64,000 nt of DNA from positions 472 through 64,471 of the forward strand of contig DDUE01000070.1 in the NCBI GenBank assembly GCA_002344625.1, written 5' to 3'. A model generated the notes under the pieces. The model did no database searches. It was not told the DNA's origin and saw nothing but the letters and a program-made list of their open reading frames with translations. Of this stretch, positions 39,607-48,373 are shown piece by piece. The stretch's first letter is position 1. Each line of letters starts with the position of its first letter. The position numbers and the translations under genes are program-made. The DNA is from Rhodocyclaceae bacterium UBA2346 (lineage in GTDB: Bacteria > Pseudomonadota > Gammaproteobacteria > Burkholderiales > Rhodocyclaceae).

Positions 39607-40386
39607 TCAACCGCGCAGCTTGTAGCCCCGGACGAGCATCGCCAGGGTGACCGCTGCGAGCAACATGAAACATACACTCACGACGCCGAGGCTGAGCCAC
39701 GGCGACACATCCGACTGACCGAAGAATCCATAACGGAAACCATCGATCATGAAAAAGAAAGGATTCACATGCGAAACGTCCTGCCATAGCGGCGGCAACG
39801 AGTGAATCGAATAAAACACGCCCGACAGCATCGTCAGCGGCATGATCAGGAAATTCTGGAAAGCCGACAACTGGTCGAACTTCTCTGCCCAAATGCCGGC
39901 GATCACCCCCATCGAGCCGAGAATCGCCCCACCGAGCACCGCGAACACCAGCACCCACAGCGGGCGGACCATCGGCAGATCGATGAACGGCAGCGACACC
40001 AGCCACACCCCCAGTCCGACGAACAGCCCGCGCACGACCGATGCCACCACGTAGGCCGCATAGAACTCCCGGTGCGAAATCGGGGGCAGGAGCACGAATA
40101 TGATGTTGCCGGTGATCTTGCTCTGGATCAGCGACGACGAACTGTTGGCGAAGGCATTCTGCAACAGCGACATCATCACCAGCCCGGGCACCAGGAAGGT
40201 CGTGTAGGCAATGTCACCATAGACCGTCACATGGCGGTCGAGCACATGCGAGAAGATCAGCAGGAACAACAGCGCATTCAACACCGGCGCGCCCACGGTC
40301 TGGAACGAAACCTTCCAGAACCGCCATATCTCCTTGTAGAGCAGCGTGCGGAATCCGACCCAGCCCGATGCGCCGTGCTCACGCAT
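39607..40386 (-). CDS. ABC-2 type transporter permease (YadH-like)
   Basis: A 259-residue integral membrane protein with six hydrophobic segments and the ABC-2 signature (FLVPGLVMMSLLQNAFANSSSSLIQSKITGNIIFVLLPP). It overlaps the ATPase gene upstream by eight bases and should form a transporter with it. The YadGH type is widespread with substrate unknown, and neighbouring envelope genes suggest a cell-surface compound. Confidence 0.9.
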   Translation of the reverse strand: MREHGASGWVGFRTLLYKEIWRFWKVSFQTVGAPVLNALLFLLIFSHVLDRHVTVYGDIAYTTFLVPGLVMMSLLQNAFANSSSSLIQSKITGNIIFVLLPPISHREFYAAYVVASVVRGLFVGLGVWLVSLPFIDLPMVRPLWVLVFAVLGGAILGSMGVIAGIWAEKFDQLSAFQNFLIMPLTMLSGVFYSIHSLPPLWQDVSHVNPFFFMIDGFRYGFFGQSDVSPWLSLGVVSVCFMLLAAVTLAMLVRGYKLRG

Positions 40387-41281
40387 GCTGCATCAGCTCC
40401 ATGAACACCTGCTCCAATTCGGGCTCGCCCAGCGTCATCTCCTCGACCCCGGCCCCGGCTTCGCGCAGGCGCCTCAGCAAGGTCTCGACATCGGCCATGG
40501 CATCGAAGCCGAACACCAGCCAGCCGCCTTCGTCCTCGGCAACGCCGCCGAGCGCGACGCCCACGTCGGGATTGCTCAGGCGCAGGCGCAGGCTGTGGGT
40601 CGCAAACCGCCGCAGGAGCGCCTTGGTGCTGTCGAGCGCGACGATCCGGCCGTTCTTCAGCATTGCGATCCGGCCACACAGGGCTTGCGCTTCCTCGAGA
40701 TAGTGCGTCGTCAGTACGATGGTGTGGCCGTCGCGATTGAGCTTGCGGATGAACTGCCACAACCCGTGCCTGAGCTCCACATCCACGCCGGCGGTCGGTT
40801 CGTCCAGCACGATCACCGGCGGCCGATGCACCAGCGCCTGCGCCACCAGCACACGGCGCTTCATTCCGCCGGAAAGCGCGCGCATGTTGGCATCGGCCTT
40901 GGGCAGCAGGTCGAGATGCCCAAGGATCTCGTCTATCCAGGCATCATTGCGGGCAAGGCCGAAATAGCCGGACTGGATCCGCAACAGCTCGCGCACGGTG
41001 AAGAAGGGGTCGAACACGAGTTCCTGGGGCACCACTCCGAGTTGCCGGCGTGCGCGCCGATAGTCGCTGCCGACATCATGGCCCATGATCTCGATCGAGC
41101 CCGACGTCGGGCGAGCGAGCCCCGCCATGACGGATATCAGGGTGGTCTTGCCGGCCCCATTGGGCCCCAGCAGGCCGAAGAACTCGCCCGGCATGACATC
41201 GAGACTCAGCTCGTGCAAGGCGCGCAGCGCGCCGTAGTGCTTCGAAACCGACCGGATCCGGATCGCGGCGGGGGCGCTCAT
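40379..41281 (-). CDS. ABC transporter ATP-binding protein (YadG-like)
   Basis: A 300-residue CcmA/DrrA-type ATPase. Walker A GPNGAGKTTLISVMAGL is near residue 40, the signature is LSGGMKRRVLVAQAL and Walker B is VIVLDEPTAGVD. A C-terminal extension after residue 230 is typical of exporter ATPases. The ATG at 41281 is chosen since the longer frame adds a poorly supported Gly-rich N terminus. It pairs with the ABC-2 permease and lies about 80 bases after mlaB. Confidence 0.93.
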   Translation of the reverse strand: MSAPAAIRIRSVSKHYGALRALHELSLDVMPGEFFGLLGPNGAGKTTLISVMAGLARPTSGSIEIMGHDVGSDYRRARRQLGVVPQELVFDPFFTVRELLRIQSGYFGLARNDAWIDEILGHLDLLPKADANMRALSGGMKRRVLVAQALVHRPPVIVLDEPTAGVDVELRHGLWQFIRKLNRDGHTIVLTTHYLEEAQALCGRIAMLKNGRIVALDSTKALLRRFATHSLRLRLSNPDVGVALGGVAEDEGGWLVFGFDAMADVETLLRRLREAGAGVEEMTLGEPELEQVFMELMQHA

Positions 41282-41360
41282 CGACGGCCCGCCTCGCCCG
41301 GCTGGCATGCCGGGAGAAGAAGCGCAAGCCATGGGCCTGCATATAAACGGCTTGGCAAGA

Positions 41361-41651
41361 TTACACCCGGCCCTCGTCGGTCGGGACGAGCTCGCGCACG
41401 CCGTAGAGCTCGGCCAGGCTCGCCAACGAGGCCGGCAGGCCGGTCACGGCCAGGCGGTGCCCGTGCGAACGCGCGCATCGCATCCAGTCGAACAAGAGCG
41501 CCAGCGCGGCCGAGTCGGCCTCGGTGAGCACCGACAGGTCAACGCGCAGATCGCCGGCGCGCGCACGCGCGCGGCCCTCGGCCAGGACCGGTGCGGCGGA
41601 GGCCATGGTCAATCGGCCCTGCGGCCGGAACACATCCCCGGTCTGCCCCAT
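41361..41651 (-). CDS. mlaB: STAS-domain phospholipid transport protein
   Basis: A 96-residue STAS-domain protein. The conserved serine lies in EADSAALALLFDWM, and FRPQGRLTMASA opens the domain. MlaB binds the MlaF ATPase in the MlaFEDB complex. It overlaps the mlaC stop by one base, which supports co-translation and this assignment despite weak sequence conservation. Confidence 0.85.
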   Translation of the reverse strand: MGQTGDVFRPQGRLTMASAAPVLAEGRARARAGDLRVDLSVLTEADSAALALLFDWMRCARSHGHRLAVTGLPASLASLAELYGVRELVPTDEGRV

Positions 41652-42283
41652 CAGGATCGGCCATCCGCCTCGCCGGTGACCACGGTGCCGGCTTCCAGAG
41701 ACCGAATCAGCCCTTCGATGCCGCCGGTGCGGATCTGCTCCGCGAAATCGCCGCGATAGTTGGTCACCAGACTGACCCCGGCCACGAATATGTCGAAGAT
41801 CTTCCAGCCATCGCCGCTGCGCTCCAGCACATAGTCGACCGCGATCGGCTGCGCCCCCGACTGCCGGATTTCGGACTGGACACGCACGGTGGTGTCGCCG
41901 GAACTCATCCTGAACGGCTTGAAGTGCACCGTCTGGTCCTTGTATTGCGTCAGCGCGTTCGAATAGATCCTGACCAAGAGACCATAGAAGCCGTCCACGA
42001 GGCGCTGCTGCTGATCCGGTGTCGCGCTGCGCCAGCTCTCGCGGCCCACGGCCAGCGACGTCATGCGCCGAAAGTTGAAATGCGGCTTCACCACCGCTTC
42101 GACCCGGGTCACCACGCTCTGCGGGTCGCCGCCGCGCAGTTTCGGGTCGGTCCGGATGATGTCGAGCACCTCGTCCGAAAGCTGTTGCACCAGCTCATCC
42201 GGCGCCGCCGCCTGGGCCTGCGCCGAGAACGAGATCAAAAGCGCTGCGAGACCCATCGCAAGACATGCAAAAATTTTCTTCAT
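41651..42283 (-). CDS. mlaC: Periplasmic phospholipid carrier
   Basis: A 210-residue periplasmic protein with a signal peptide (about 1-23, ending AQAQAAA). Typical MlaC features are VVKPHFNFRRMTSLAVGRESWR, TPDQQQRLVDGFYGLLVRIYSNAL and WKIFDIFVAGVSLVTNYRGDFAEQI. It ferries phospholipid between MlaA in the outer membrane and MlaFEDB in the inner membrane. Confidence 0.95.
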   Translation of the reverse strand: MKKIFACLAMGLAALLISFSAQAQAAAPDELVQQLSDEVLDIIRTDPKLRGGDPQSVVTRVEAVVKPHFNFRRMTSLAVGRESWRSATPDQQQRLVDGFYGLLVRIYSNALTQYKDQTVHFKPFRMSSGDTTVRVQSEIRQSGAQPIAVDYVLERSGDGWKIFDIFVAGVSLVTNYRGDFAEQIRTGGIEGLIRSLEAGTVVTGEADGRS

Positions 42284-42331
42284 TCACAGTTTCTCCGTAG
42301 CCCGCCGACCAAGCCCATGGTCGGATACGGG

Positions 42332-43156
42332 TCAATTTTCCGGCGCGACAACATCCTTGGCAGCCTCACCGGCCGCTGGTGCGCCGGGCACCTCGTCGTC
42401 GTAATCGTCGTAATCCTCATATTCCATCGACACCTGCCCGTCGCTCACCTTGAAGCGCCGCTGCTGCAGGTAGAAGTCACGCGCAAACGTATAGCGATCG
42501 AGCGAACCGTGGGCCAGGGTCTTTTCGACCCCCAGGAGTGCGGCACGATTGTGGGTGATCCGCAGCGCCGTCATGCTGTTGCGGGTACGCACATGATCGA
42601 CCCCCCAGACCTGATCGAACTGCAGATCGACCGGAAGCGCCCAGGCATCGCGCGTGGTACGCGGACCGAAGAACGGCAACACCACGAAGGGCCCCTCGCC
42701 CACGCCCCAGACCGCCAAGGTTTGGCCGAAGTCCTCGTCATGCTTGGGCAAACCCGCCTCGCTCGCGATGTCGAGCAAACCCCCGATGCCCCAGGTGGTG
42801 TTGAAGGCGAAACGCATCCAGTCGGAAACACCATCGGCGAACTTGCCCTGAAGCATGTTGTTCGCGCCGATCCACAGGTCGCCCAGATTGCCGAAAAAAT
42901 TGCCGACCCCGATTTTGACCGGTCTGGGCGTCACCGTGTCATACACCCTGGCAAGCGGCCTGAAGGTGTACTTGTCTACGCGCTGATTGATCTTGAACAT
43001 CGCCCGGTTGTAATCCTCGAAGGGATCGTCCGGGTTCTGCGGGTTGCTCGCGCAACCCGACAATACCAATGCCGAAACCAGCATACAGACGAACATCGAA
43101 ACTCGCCTGCCCAGGCCGCCCGAAGAGCGGATCGAACGCGATGGACTCAGCATCAT
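42332..43156 (-). CDS. mlaA: Outer-membrane lipoprotein MlaA (VacJ)
   Basis: A 274-residue lipoprotein. A lipobox LSGCAS follows the signal segment (about residues 17-34). The family motifs are DPFEDYNRAMFKINQRVDKYTFRPLARVYDTVTP, VGNFFGNLGDLW, GKFADGVSDWMRFAFNTTWGIGGLLDIA and HDEDFGQTLAVWGVGEGPFVVLPFFGPRTTRDA. The acidic Tyr-rich tail (EYEDYDDYDDE) is unusual. It lies between mlaD and mlaC and overlaps mlaD by four bases. Confidence 0.96.
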   Translation of the reverse strand: MMLSPSRSIRSSGGLGRRVSMFVCMLVSALVLSGCASNPQNPDDPFEDYNRAMFKINQRVDKYTFRPLARVYDTVTPRPVKIGVGNFFGNLGDLWIGANNMLQGKFADGVSDWMRFAFNTTWGIGGLLDIASEAGLPKHDEDFGQTLAVWGVGEGPFVVLPFFGPRTTRDAWALPVDLQFDQVWGVDHVRTRNSMTALRITHNRAALLGVEKTLAHGSLDRYTFARDFYLQQRRFKVSDGQVSMEYEDYDDYDDEVPGAPAAGEAAKDVVAPEN

Positions 43157-43608
43157 TCAGCCGCCTTGTTGAACATGAATTGCCCGATCAGTTTTTCCAG
43201 CACCACTGCCGACTGGCCGATCGGCAGGCCGTCGCCCCCCTTGAGCATCTCGTCGTCGGCGCCGGCATCCAGCCCGATGTACTGTTCGCCCAGCAGCCCC
43301 GAGGTGAGGATCGACGCGACGGTATCGCGCGGAAACTCGAAACGCTTGTCGAGATCCATGATGACCTGGGCCCGATAGCTTTCGATGTCGAGACGAATGT
43401 CGCTCACCCGTCCGACCACGACCCCGGCGCTCTTGACCGGTGCACGCACCTTGAGCCCGCCGATATTGTCGAATTGAACGCGGATCGGATAGGTTTCGGC
43501 AAAGTTCGCGCTCGACAGATTCCCCACCCGCAGCGACAGGAACAGCAAGGCTGCGGCACCGATCAACACGAACAGTCCCACCCACAGATCAAGGGTCGTC
43601 CGACTCAT
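43153..43608 (-). CDS. mlaD: Phospholipid transport MCE-domain protein
   Basis: A 151-residue membrane-anchored MCE protein. An N-terminal helix (LDLWVGLFVLIGAAALLFLSL) is followed by the MCE domain: YPIRVQFDNIGGLKVRAPVKSAGVVVGRVSDI and SGLLGEQYIGLDAGADDEMLKGGDG. It forms the hexameric ring of MlaFEDB that binds lipid. It lies three bases after mlaE and overlaps mlaA. Confidence 0.97.
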   Translation of the reverse strand: MSRTTLDLWVGLFVLIGAAALLFLSLRVGNLSSANFAETYPIRVQFDNIGGLKVRAPVKSAGVVVGRVSDIRLDIESYRAQVIMDLDKRFEFPRDTVASILTSGLLGEQYIGLDAGADDEMLKGGDGLPIGQSAVVLEKLIGQFMFNKAAE

Positions 43609-43610
43609 TT

Positions 43611-44402
43611 CTAGCCCCGAAACATGAAAGATGTAAGTACGAAATCCAGCGCGAGAATGGCCAGCGCGGAGCTCACGACGGTCCGGGTGATCGCACGCGA
43701 CACCCCCTCGGCGGTCGGGGTGCAGTCGTAGCCCTCGAAGACCGCAATCAGCGACACCGCAACGCCAAAGACCACACTTTTGATCACCCCGTTCAACACG
43801 TCGTAGCGAAAATCGACGGCGGCCTGCATTTGCGACCAGAACGCACCGGCATCGACGCCGATGAACACCACGCCGATCAGCCAACCACCGACCACCCCCA
43901 TGGTGGAGAAGATCGCCGCCAGGAAAGGCATCGAGATCACCCCCCCCCAGAAACGCGGCGCCACCACCCGGGCGATCGGACTCACGGCCATCATGTCCAT
44001 CGCCTTGAGCTGCTCCGTGGTCTTCATGAGACCGATTTCGGCGGTGACGGCCGAGCCGGCCCGGCTCGCGAACAACAAGCCCGCGACCACCGGCCCGAGT
44101 TCGCGGGTCAGCGACAAGGCCACCAGCACGCCCAGCGCATCGCCCGACCCGAAGCGCTGCAGGGTTTCGTAGCCCTGCAGGCCAAGCACCATGCCCACGA
44201 ACAATCCCGACACGATGATGATCAGCAGCGACAACACCCCGCTGAAATAGATCTCGCGAATGGTCAGATGCAGCCGCCGAAACGACTGCCCCGAATAAAC
44301 CAGCAGCAACACCATGAAACGTGTGGCAAAGCCGAGGCGCCAGATGCCGTCGACAACGCTTGCGCCCAGCCGGCGCACGAACGAGACCGAGCGCCCCATC
44401 AT
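43611..44402 (-). CDS. mlaE: Phospholipid ABC transporter permease MlaE
   Basis: A 263-residue MlaE-family permease with five or so membrane helices. Conserved parts are GLFVGMVLGLQGYETLQRFGS, ALSLTRELGPVVAGLLFASRAGSAVTAEIGLMKTTEQLKAMDMM and VFGVAVSLIAVFEGYDC. It starts with two ATG codons (44402 and 44399) that overlap the mlaF stop, so either may be used. Confidence 0.97.
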   Translation of the reverse strand: MMGRSVSFVRRLGASVVDGIWRLGFATRFMVLLLVYSGQSFRRLHLTIREIYFSGVLSLLIIIVSGLFVGMVLGLQGYETLQRFGSGDALGVLVALSLTRELGPVVAGLLFASRAGSAVTAEIGLMKTTEQLKAMDMMAVSPIARVVAPRFWGGVISMPFLAAIFSTMGVVGGWLIGVVFIGVDAGAFWSQMQAAVDFRYDVLNGVIKSVVFGVAVSLIAVFEGYDCTPTAEGVSRAITRTVVSSALAILALDFVLTSFMFRG

Positions 44403-45220
44403 CCGCGCCCCCCCAGCAATGCTTGCGCAATCGGCTCGGCCGGATAGTGAAAAGGCACCGGACCGTCGATTTCGGCATGCACGAACTGATGCACGAACGG
44501 GTCGGTGGAGGCGCGAATCTCGTCAGGAGACCCCGCGGCCACGATCCGCCCATCGGAGACGAAATACACGTAATCGACGATTTCGAGCGACTCGTGCACA
44601 TCGTGCGTGACCAGGATCGAACTCGCGCCGAGCGCATCGTTCAGCCGCCGGATCAATTGTCCGACCACCCCCAGCGAGATCGGGTCCAGGCCGGCAAAGG
44701 GTTCGTCATACATGATCAACATCGGATCGAGCGCCACCGCCCGCGCCAGCGCCACGCGGCGCGCCATCCCCCCCGACAGCTCGGCTGGCATCAACGCACC
44801 CGCGCCGCGCAGTCCGACGGCATCGAGCTTCATCAGCACCAGGTCGCGCACAACCTCGGGCGGCAGATCGGTATGCTCACGCAACGGGAAAGCCACGTTG
44901 TCGTACACCGTCATATCGGTGAACAACGCGCCGAACTGGAACAGCATGCCCATGCGCCGGCGCAGGGCGTACAGGTCATTGCGCCCGAGGCGAGACAGAT
45001 CGGAGCCGGCCACCCGCACCTCGCCTTGCGACGCGCGCAGCTGTCCACCGATCAGGCGTAGCAGCGTGGTCTTGCCACTGCCGCTGCCGCCCATGATCGC
45101 GACCACCTGCCCTCGCCTGACGGACAGGTCGATGCCCTTGAGGATGCTCCGCTCGCCATAGGCGAAATGGACATCCTTCAGGCAGACCAAGGGTTCGTCA
45201 TGTGTGGGGTCAAAGCTCAA
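44399..45220 (-). CDS. mlaF: Phospholipid ABC transporter ATPase MlaF
   Basis: A 273-residue ABC ATPase powering lipid movement by MlaE and MlaD. Walker A is GGSGSGKTTLLRLIGG, the signature is AELSGGMARRVALARA, Walker B is MIMYDEPFAGLDP and the switch is VTHDVHESLEI. It is the first gene of a long minus-strand run (mlaF-E-D-A-C-B, yadGH-like, ibaG, murA). Confidence 0.97.
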   Translation of the reverse strand: MSFDPTHDEPLVCLKDVHFAYGERSILKGIDLSVRRGQVVAIMGGSGSGKTTLLRLIGGQLRASQGEVRVAGSDLSRLGRNDLYALRRRMGMLFQFGALFTDMTVYDNVAFPLREHTDLPPEVVRDLVLMKLDAVGLRGAGALMPAELSGGMARRVALARAVALDPMLIMYDEPFAGLDPISLGVVGQLIRRLNDALGASSILVTHDVHESLEIVDYVYFVSDGRIVAAGSPDEIRASTDPFVHQFVHAEIDGPVPFHYPAEPIAQALLGGRG

Positions 45221-45612
45221 AGCGACTGATTCTCAATGGAGAAAAGCCCCGAAGTTTATCAGAGCAGGGCAGCAGGTTTACCATCGGGCGACCATTTCGC
45301 CCCCTCTGGTGCAAACAAATGTTGCGTTAAAGGAACGGATCGCGCGCCCTCGAGCCAGCGGTTTTCGAGCGCGTATCGACGCACCCACCGGGTCGAGGAG
45401 CCCGGCGGACTACCGACGGCAAAGGAGCTAGTGCGACGTTTTCGAGCCAGGAATACTACGCGCAACAACGGGCGCGCCCGGCGCATCGGCGCGCGATGGG
45501 CAGATGTCGCTCTGCTATACTCGTGGGCGCAGTGCCGTGCCATCTGCCACAAAATGCTGCAACAGTGTTGCGCATTGCGCGCATGCCCCCTTCGTCGCCC
45601 CCGGAATCATCG
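45221..45612. other. Divergent intergenic region between mlaF and kdsD
   Basis: This 392-base region should hold the promoters for the mla run (minus) and the kds-lpt run (plus). An extended -10 element (TGCTATACT) is seen on the plus strand. No convincing gene was found; a 97-residue minus-strand frame here starts inside the region and shows no recognisable family. Confidence 0.6.
45513..45521 (+). promoter_or_regulatory. Extended -10 element before kdsD
   Basis: TGCTATACT matches the extended -10 form (TGnTATAAT) with one mismatch, about 90 bases upstream of the kdsD ATG. No good -35 is visible, which is normal for this promoter type. Confidence 0.4.
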
Positions 45613-46608
45613 ATGACCCCACTCTCGCCACAAGACCACTCCGACCAACGCGCAATCGACATGGCCCGCCGGGTACTGCGCATCGAATCGGATGCAGTGG
45701 CAACGCTCGCCGAGCGTATTGGCGCCGACTTTGTCCGCGCCGTCTGGTTGATCCTCGAGAGCGCGGGGCGCGTCATCGTCACCGGTATCGGCAAATCGGG
45801 CCACATCGGCCGCAAGCTCGCCGCAACGCTCGCGAGCACCGGCACCCCCGCCTATTTCGTGCACGCGGCAGAGGCCGCCCATGGCGACATGGGCATGATC
45901 ACGCCGGCCGACATCGTCATCGCGCTGTCCAATTCGGGCACCAGCGAAGAGTTGCTGACCATCGTTCCGCTGGTCAAGCGCCAGGGCGCACGCCTGATCG
46001 CGATGACCGGCAACCCGGCCTCGGCGCTGGCACGCGAAGCCGACGTGCACCTCGACGCGGCGGTCGCGGAAGAAGCCTGCCCCCTCAACCTGGCCCCGAC
46101 AGCAAGCACCACCGCGGCACTCGCCCTGGGAGACGCCCTTGCGGTGGCGGTGCTCGACGCGCGCGGCTTCAGCCCGGACGATTTCGCCCGCTCCCATCCG
46201 GGCGGGGCGCTCGGACGGCGTCTGCTCACCCATGTTCGCGACGTCATGCGCCCCGCCGACCGCGTGCCGGTGACCCGCGACGACGCGCAGGTCGGGGACG
46301 CGCTGCTTGCGATGACGCGCGGTGGACTGGGCATGACCGCCGTATCGAATCAGGCGGGCGCCATCGCGGGCATCTTTACCGATGGCGACTTACGCCGCTC
46401 GCTCGAACGCGGACTGGACCTGCGCAATCAGCGTATCGGCGACATCATGACGCGCAGCCCGCAAAGCATCGGTCCAGATGCGCTCGCCGTCGAAGCTGCC
46501 GAGATGATGGAAAGGCTGCGCATCAGCCAGCTTTTGGTGATCGCGCCGGACGGCACGCTCGCCGGCGCACTCAATACCCACGACCTCATGCAAGCCAAGG
46601 TGATCTGA
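45613..46608 (+). CDS. kdsD: D-arabinose 5-phosphate isomerase
   Basis: A 331-residue enzyme converting ribulose 5-phosphate to arabinose 5-phosphate, the first step of Kdo synthesis for LPS. A SIS domain (about 40-180: VIVTGIGKSGHIGRKLAATLASTGTPAYFVHAAEAAHGDMG) is followed by two CBS domains (about 210-331: DVMRPADRVPVT, GIFTDGDLRRSL). HPGGALGRRLL joins them. An earlier in-frame ATG at 45583 is possible. The stop overlaps kdsC. Confidence 0.96.
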   Translation: MTPLSPQDHSDQRAIDMARRVLRIESDAVATLAERIGADFVRAVWLILESAGRVIVTGIGKSGHIGRKLAATLASTGTPAYFVHAAEAAHGDMGMITPADIVIALSNSGTSEELLTIVPLVKRQGARLIAMTGNPASALAREADVHLDAAVAEEACPLNLAPTASTTAALALGDALAVAVLDARGFSPDDFARSHPGGALGRRLLTHVRDVMRPADRVPVTRDDAQVGDALLAMTRGGLGMTAVSNQAGAIAGIFTDGDLRRSLERGLDLRNQRIGDIMTRSPQSIGPDALAVEAAEMMERLRISQLLVIAPDGTLAGALNTHDLMQAKVI

Positions 46609-47129
46609 TGCTCGCACAACAACGCGCGGCGCGCGTCCGCCTGATGGGATTCGATGTCGATGGCGTCATGACCGACGGCAGCCTGTACTTCACGCCTGCG
46701 GGGGACGAGATCAAGGTTTTTTCCAGCCTCGACGGCCATGGCCTGAAGATGCTGCGCCAGGCTGGCATCGAAGTCGTGATCATCAGCGGGCGCAGTTCGC
46801 GCGCGCTCGAGCTTCGGGCCGAAAACCTCGGCATCGAGGAACTCTACATGGGGGTCGAGGACAAGCGCGCCTGCCTCTACGATCTGCTCGCGCGGCGGGG
46901 GCTCGATCCCGAGGACGCGGGCTACATGGGCGACGATGTCGTCGACCTGCCGATCCTGCGCGTCTGCGGCTTCTCCGCCACGCCCGCGGACGGGCACGAT
47001 CTGGTCAAGCAGCATGTCCACCTGATCGCCCGCAAGGGCGGTGGCCAGGGTGCGGTACGCGAGATCTGCGATTTCATCCTCGAAGCGCAGGGGCGGCTGG
47101 ATGGCCTCCACGCGGCCTATCTGGCCTGA
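46608..47129 (+). CDS. kdsC: Kdo-8-phosphate phosphatase
   Basis: A 173-residue C0-type HAD phosphatase that releases Kdo from Kdo 8-phosphate. Motif I is LMGFDVDGVMTDGSLYF, followed by FSSLDGHGLKMLRQAGIEVVIISGRSS and motif IV YMGDDVVDLPIL. Its ATG overlaps the kdsD stop by one base, and lptC and lptA follow. Confidence 0.97.
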   Translation: MLAQQRAARVRLMGFDVDGVMTDGSLYFTPAGDEIKVFSSLDGHGLKMLRQAGIEVVIISGRSSRALELRAENLGIEELYMGVEDKRACLYDLLARRGLDPEDAGYMGDDVVDLPILRVCGFSATPADGHDLVKQHVHLIARKGGGQGAVREICDFILEAQGRLDGLHAAYLA

Positions 47130-47174
47130 GCGGTCGGCCCCGGCCCCGGTGTTCCCGAAACAGAACGATCCCTG

Positions 47175-47756
47175 ATGCGCGCCTCCGCCGAAACCCTGTA
47201 TCCGATCATCGTCCTGGCCGTCCTCGCCGGCGCGACGGTGTGGCTCGAGCGCACGACGCGTGAAGAAACCAGCACGAGCGCCGCCCGACCGATCGGCGAC
47301 CCCGACTTCATTGCCGAGGGCGCCAGCCTGGTGAGCTTCGATGCAAGCGGCGCGCAAGCCTACAAGCTGGTCGCCAGTCTGATCACCCACTATCCGCGCA
47401 TGGACCTCAGCCTGCTCGAAAACCCGCGCCTCGACATGCAGCAGGATGCCCGCAGGGCACGGGTCGAGGCGCTCAGCGGCGAAGTGCGCGCGCGCGGCGA
47501 GGAGGTCTTTCTCCAGGGCAACGTCAAGGTCTGGCGCGCGGGCATCGAGGGTGAAGCCGATCTCACCCTCACCACCGAAACGTTGACGGTCTGGCCCGAC
47601 GAGCAGCGCGCCGCAAGCGACGATCCGGTGCTCATCACCCAGGGCAGCAATGTCGCGCACGGCAACGGGCTGCGAGCCGACAACCTGTTCGGCACCTTCG
47701 AGCTCCAGGGCCGGGCCTCGCTGCAGATGCAACCTCGTTCGAGGACTCCCCGATGA
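47175..47756 (+). CDS. lptC: LPS export protein LptC
   Basis: A 193-residue bitopic inner-membrane protein of the Lpt bridge. An N-terminal helix (YPIIVLAVLAGATVWL) anchors a periplasmic beta-jellyroll (PDFIAEGASLVSFDASGAQAYKLVAS). It receives LPS from LptBFG and passes it to LptA, whose gene overlaps it by four bases. Confidence 0.92.
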   Translation: MRASAETLYPIIVLAVLAGATVWLERTTREETSTSAARPIGDPDFIAEGASLVSFDASGAQAYKLVASLITHYPRMDLSLLENPRLDMQQDARRARVEALSGEVRARGEEVFLQGNVKVWRAGIEGEADLTLTTETLTVWPDEQRAASDDPVLITQGSNVAHGNGLRADNLFGTFELQGRASLQMQPRSRTPR

Positions 47757-48283
47757 AACATCCAGTCGCCGCCATCGCGGTACTCGCCCTCGGACTCTGT
47801 ATCGGCCCGAGCGCGCTTGCGGCGAAATCCGATCGCGAACAGCCGGTGAATATCGAGGCCGACCGCGTCATCGTCGACGACCGCAACAAGACCCACACTT
47901 TCGAAGGCGCGGTGATCCTGACCCAAGGCTCGCTCGAGATCAGGGGCGACAAGATGGTCGTCACCCAGGGCGCCGATGGCTTTCAGACCGGCGTCGCAAC
48001 CGGATCTGCCAGCCGCCTGGCAAGTTTCCGGCAGCGGCGCGACGGCAGCGACGCCTTCATCGAAGGTGAGGCCGAGCGCATCGAGTACGACACCCGGGCA
48101 GAGCGTGCGCGGCTGTTCCGGCAGGCGCGCGTATCGTCCGCCGGCGACGTGGTCACCGGCGATTTCATCGAGTACGACGCCCTGACCGAGAAGTATTCGG
48201 CCACGAATACCTCGGGCGGCACCGGCGACAGCCGGGTTCGGGCAACCATCCAGCCGCGCAGTTCGGGAGAGGGCACGCGCTGA
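47753..48283 (+). CDS. lptA: LPS transport periplasmic protein LptA
   Basis: A 176-residue periplasmic protein with a signal peptide (ending ALAAKS near 25) and the OstA-type jellyroll (QPVNIEADRVIVDDRNKTHTFEGAVILTQGSLEIRGDKMVVTQ). It forms the bridge carrying LPS across the periplasm. Normally lptB and rpoN follow; here an enoyl-CoA hydratase gene does. Confidence 0.94.
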   Translation: MKHPVAAIAVLALGLCIGPSALAAKSDREQPVNIEADRVIVDDRNKTHTFEGAVILTQGSLEIRGDKMVVTQGADGFQTGVATGSASRLASFRQRRDGSDAFIEGEAERIEYDTRAERARLFRQARVSSAGDVVTGDFIEYDALTEKYSATNTSGGTGDSRVRATIQPRSSGEGTR

Positions 48284-48373
48284 GCCGCGCGCCCAACCCG
48301 ATGCCGGCGCAATCGCCGCGGCATTCCGGCAATCCCAAACCCAATACCCGCATCAAGCCACCGAGGAGGGAAC

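Noticed and set aside
43153..44637. A long 494-residue minus-strand frame spanning mlaD and mlaE.
   Set aside because: Only its last 151 residues are MlaD; the rest is mlaE read out of frame.
45259..45552. A 97-residue minus-strand frame in the mlaF-kdsD gap.
   Set aside because: A WSPDGK string and Arg-rich N terminus hinted at a gene remnant, but no family fits and the region must hold divergent promoters.
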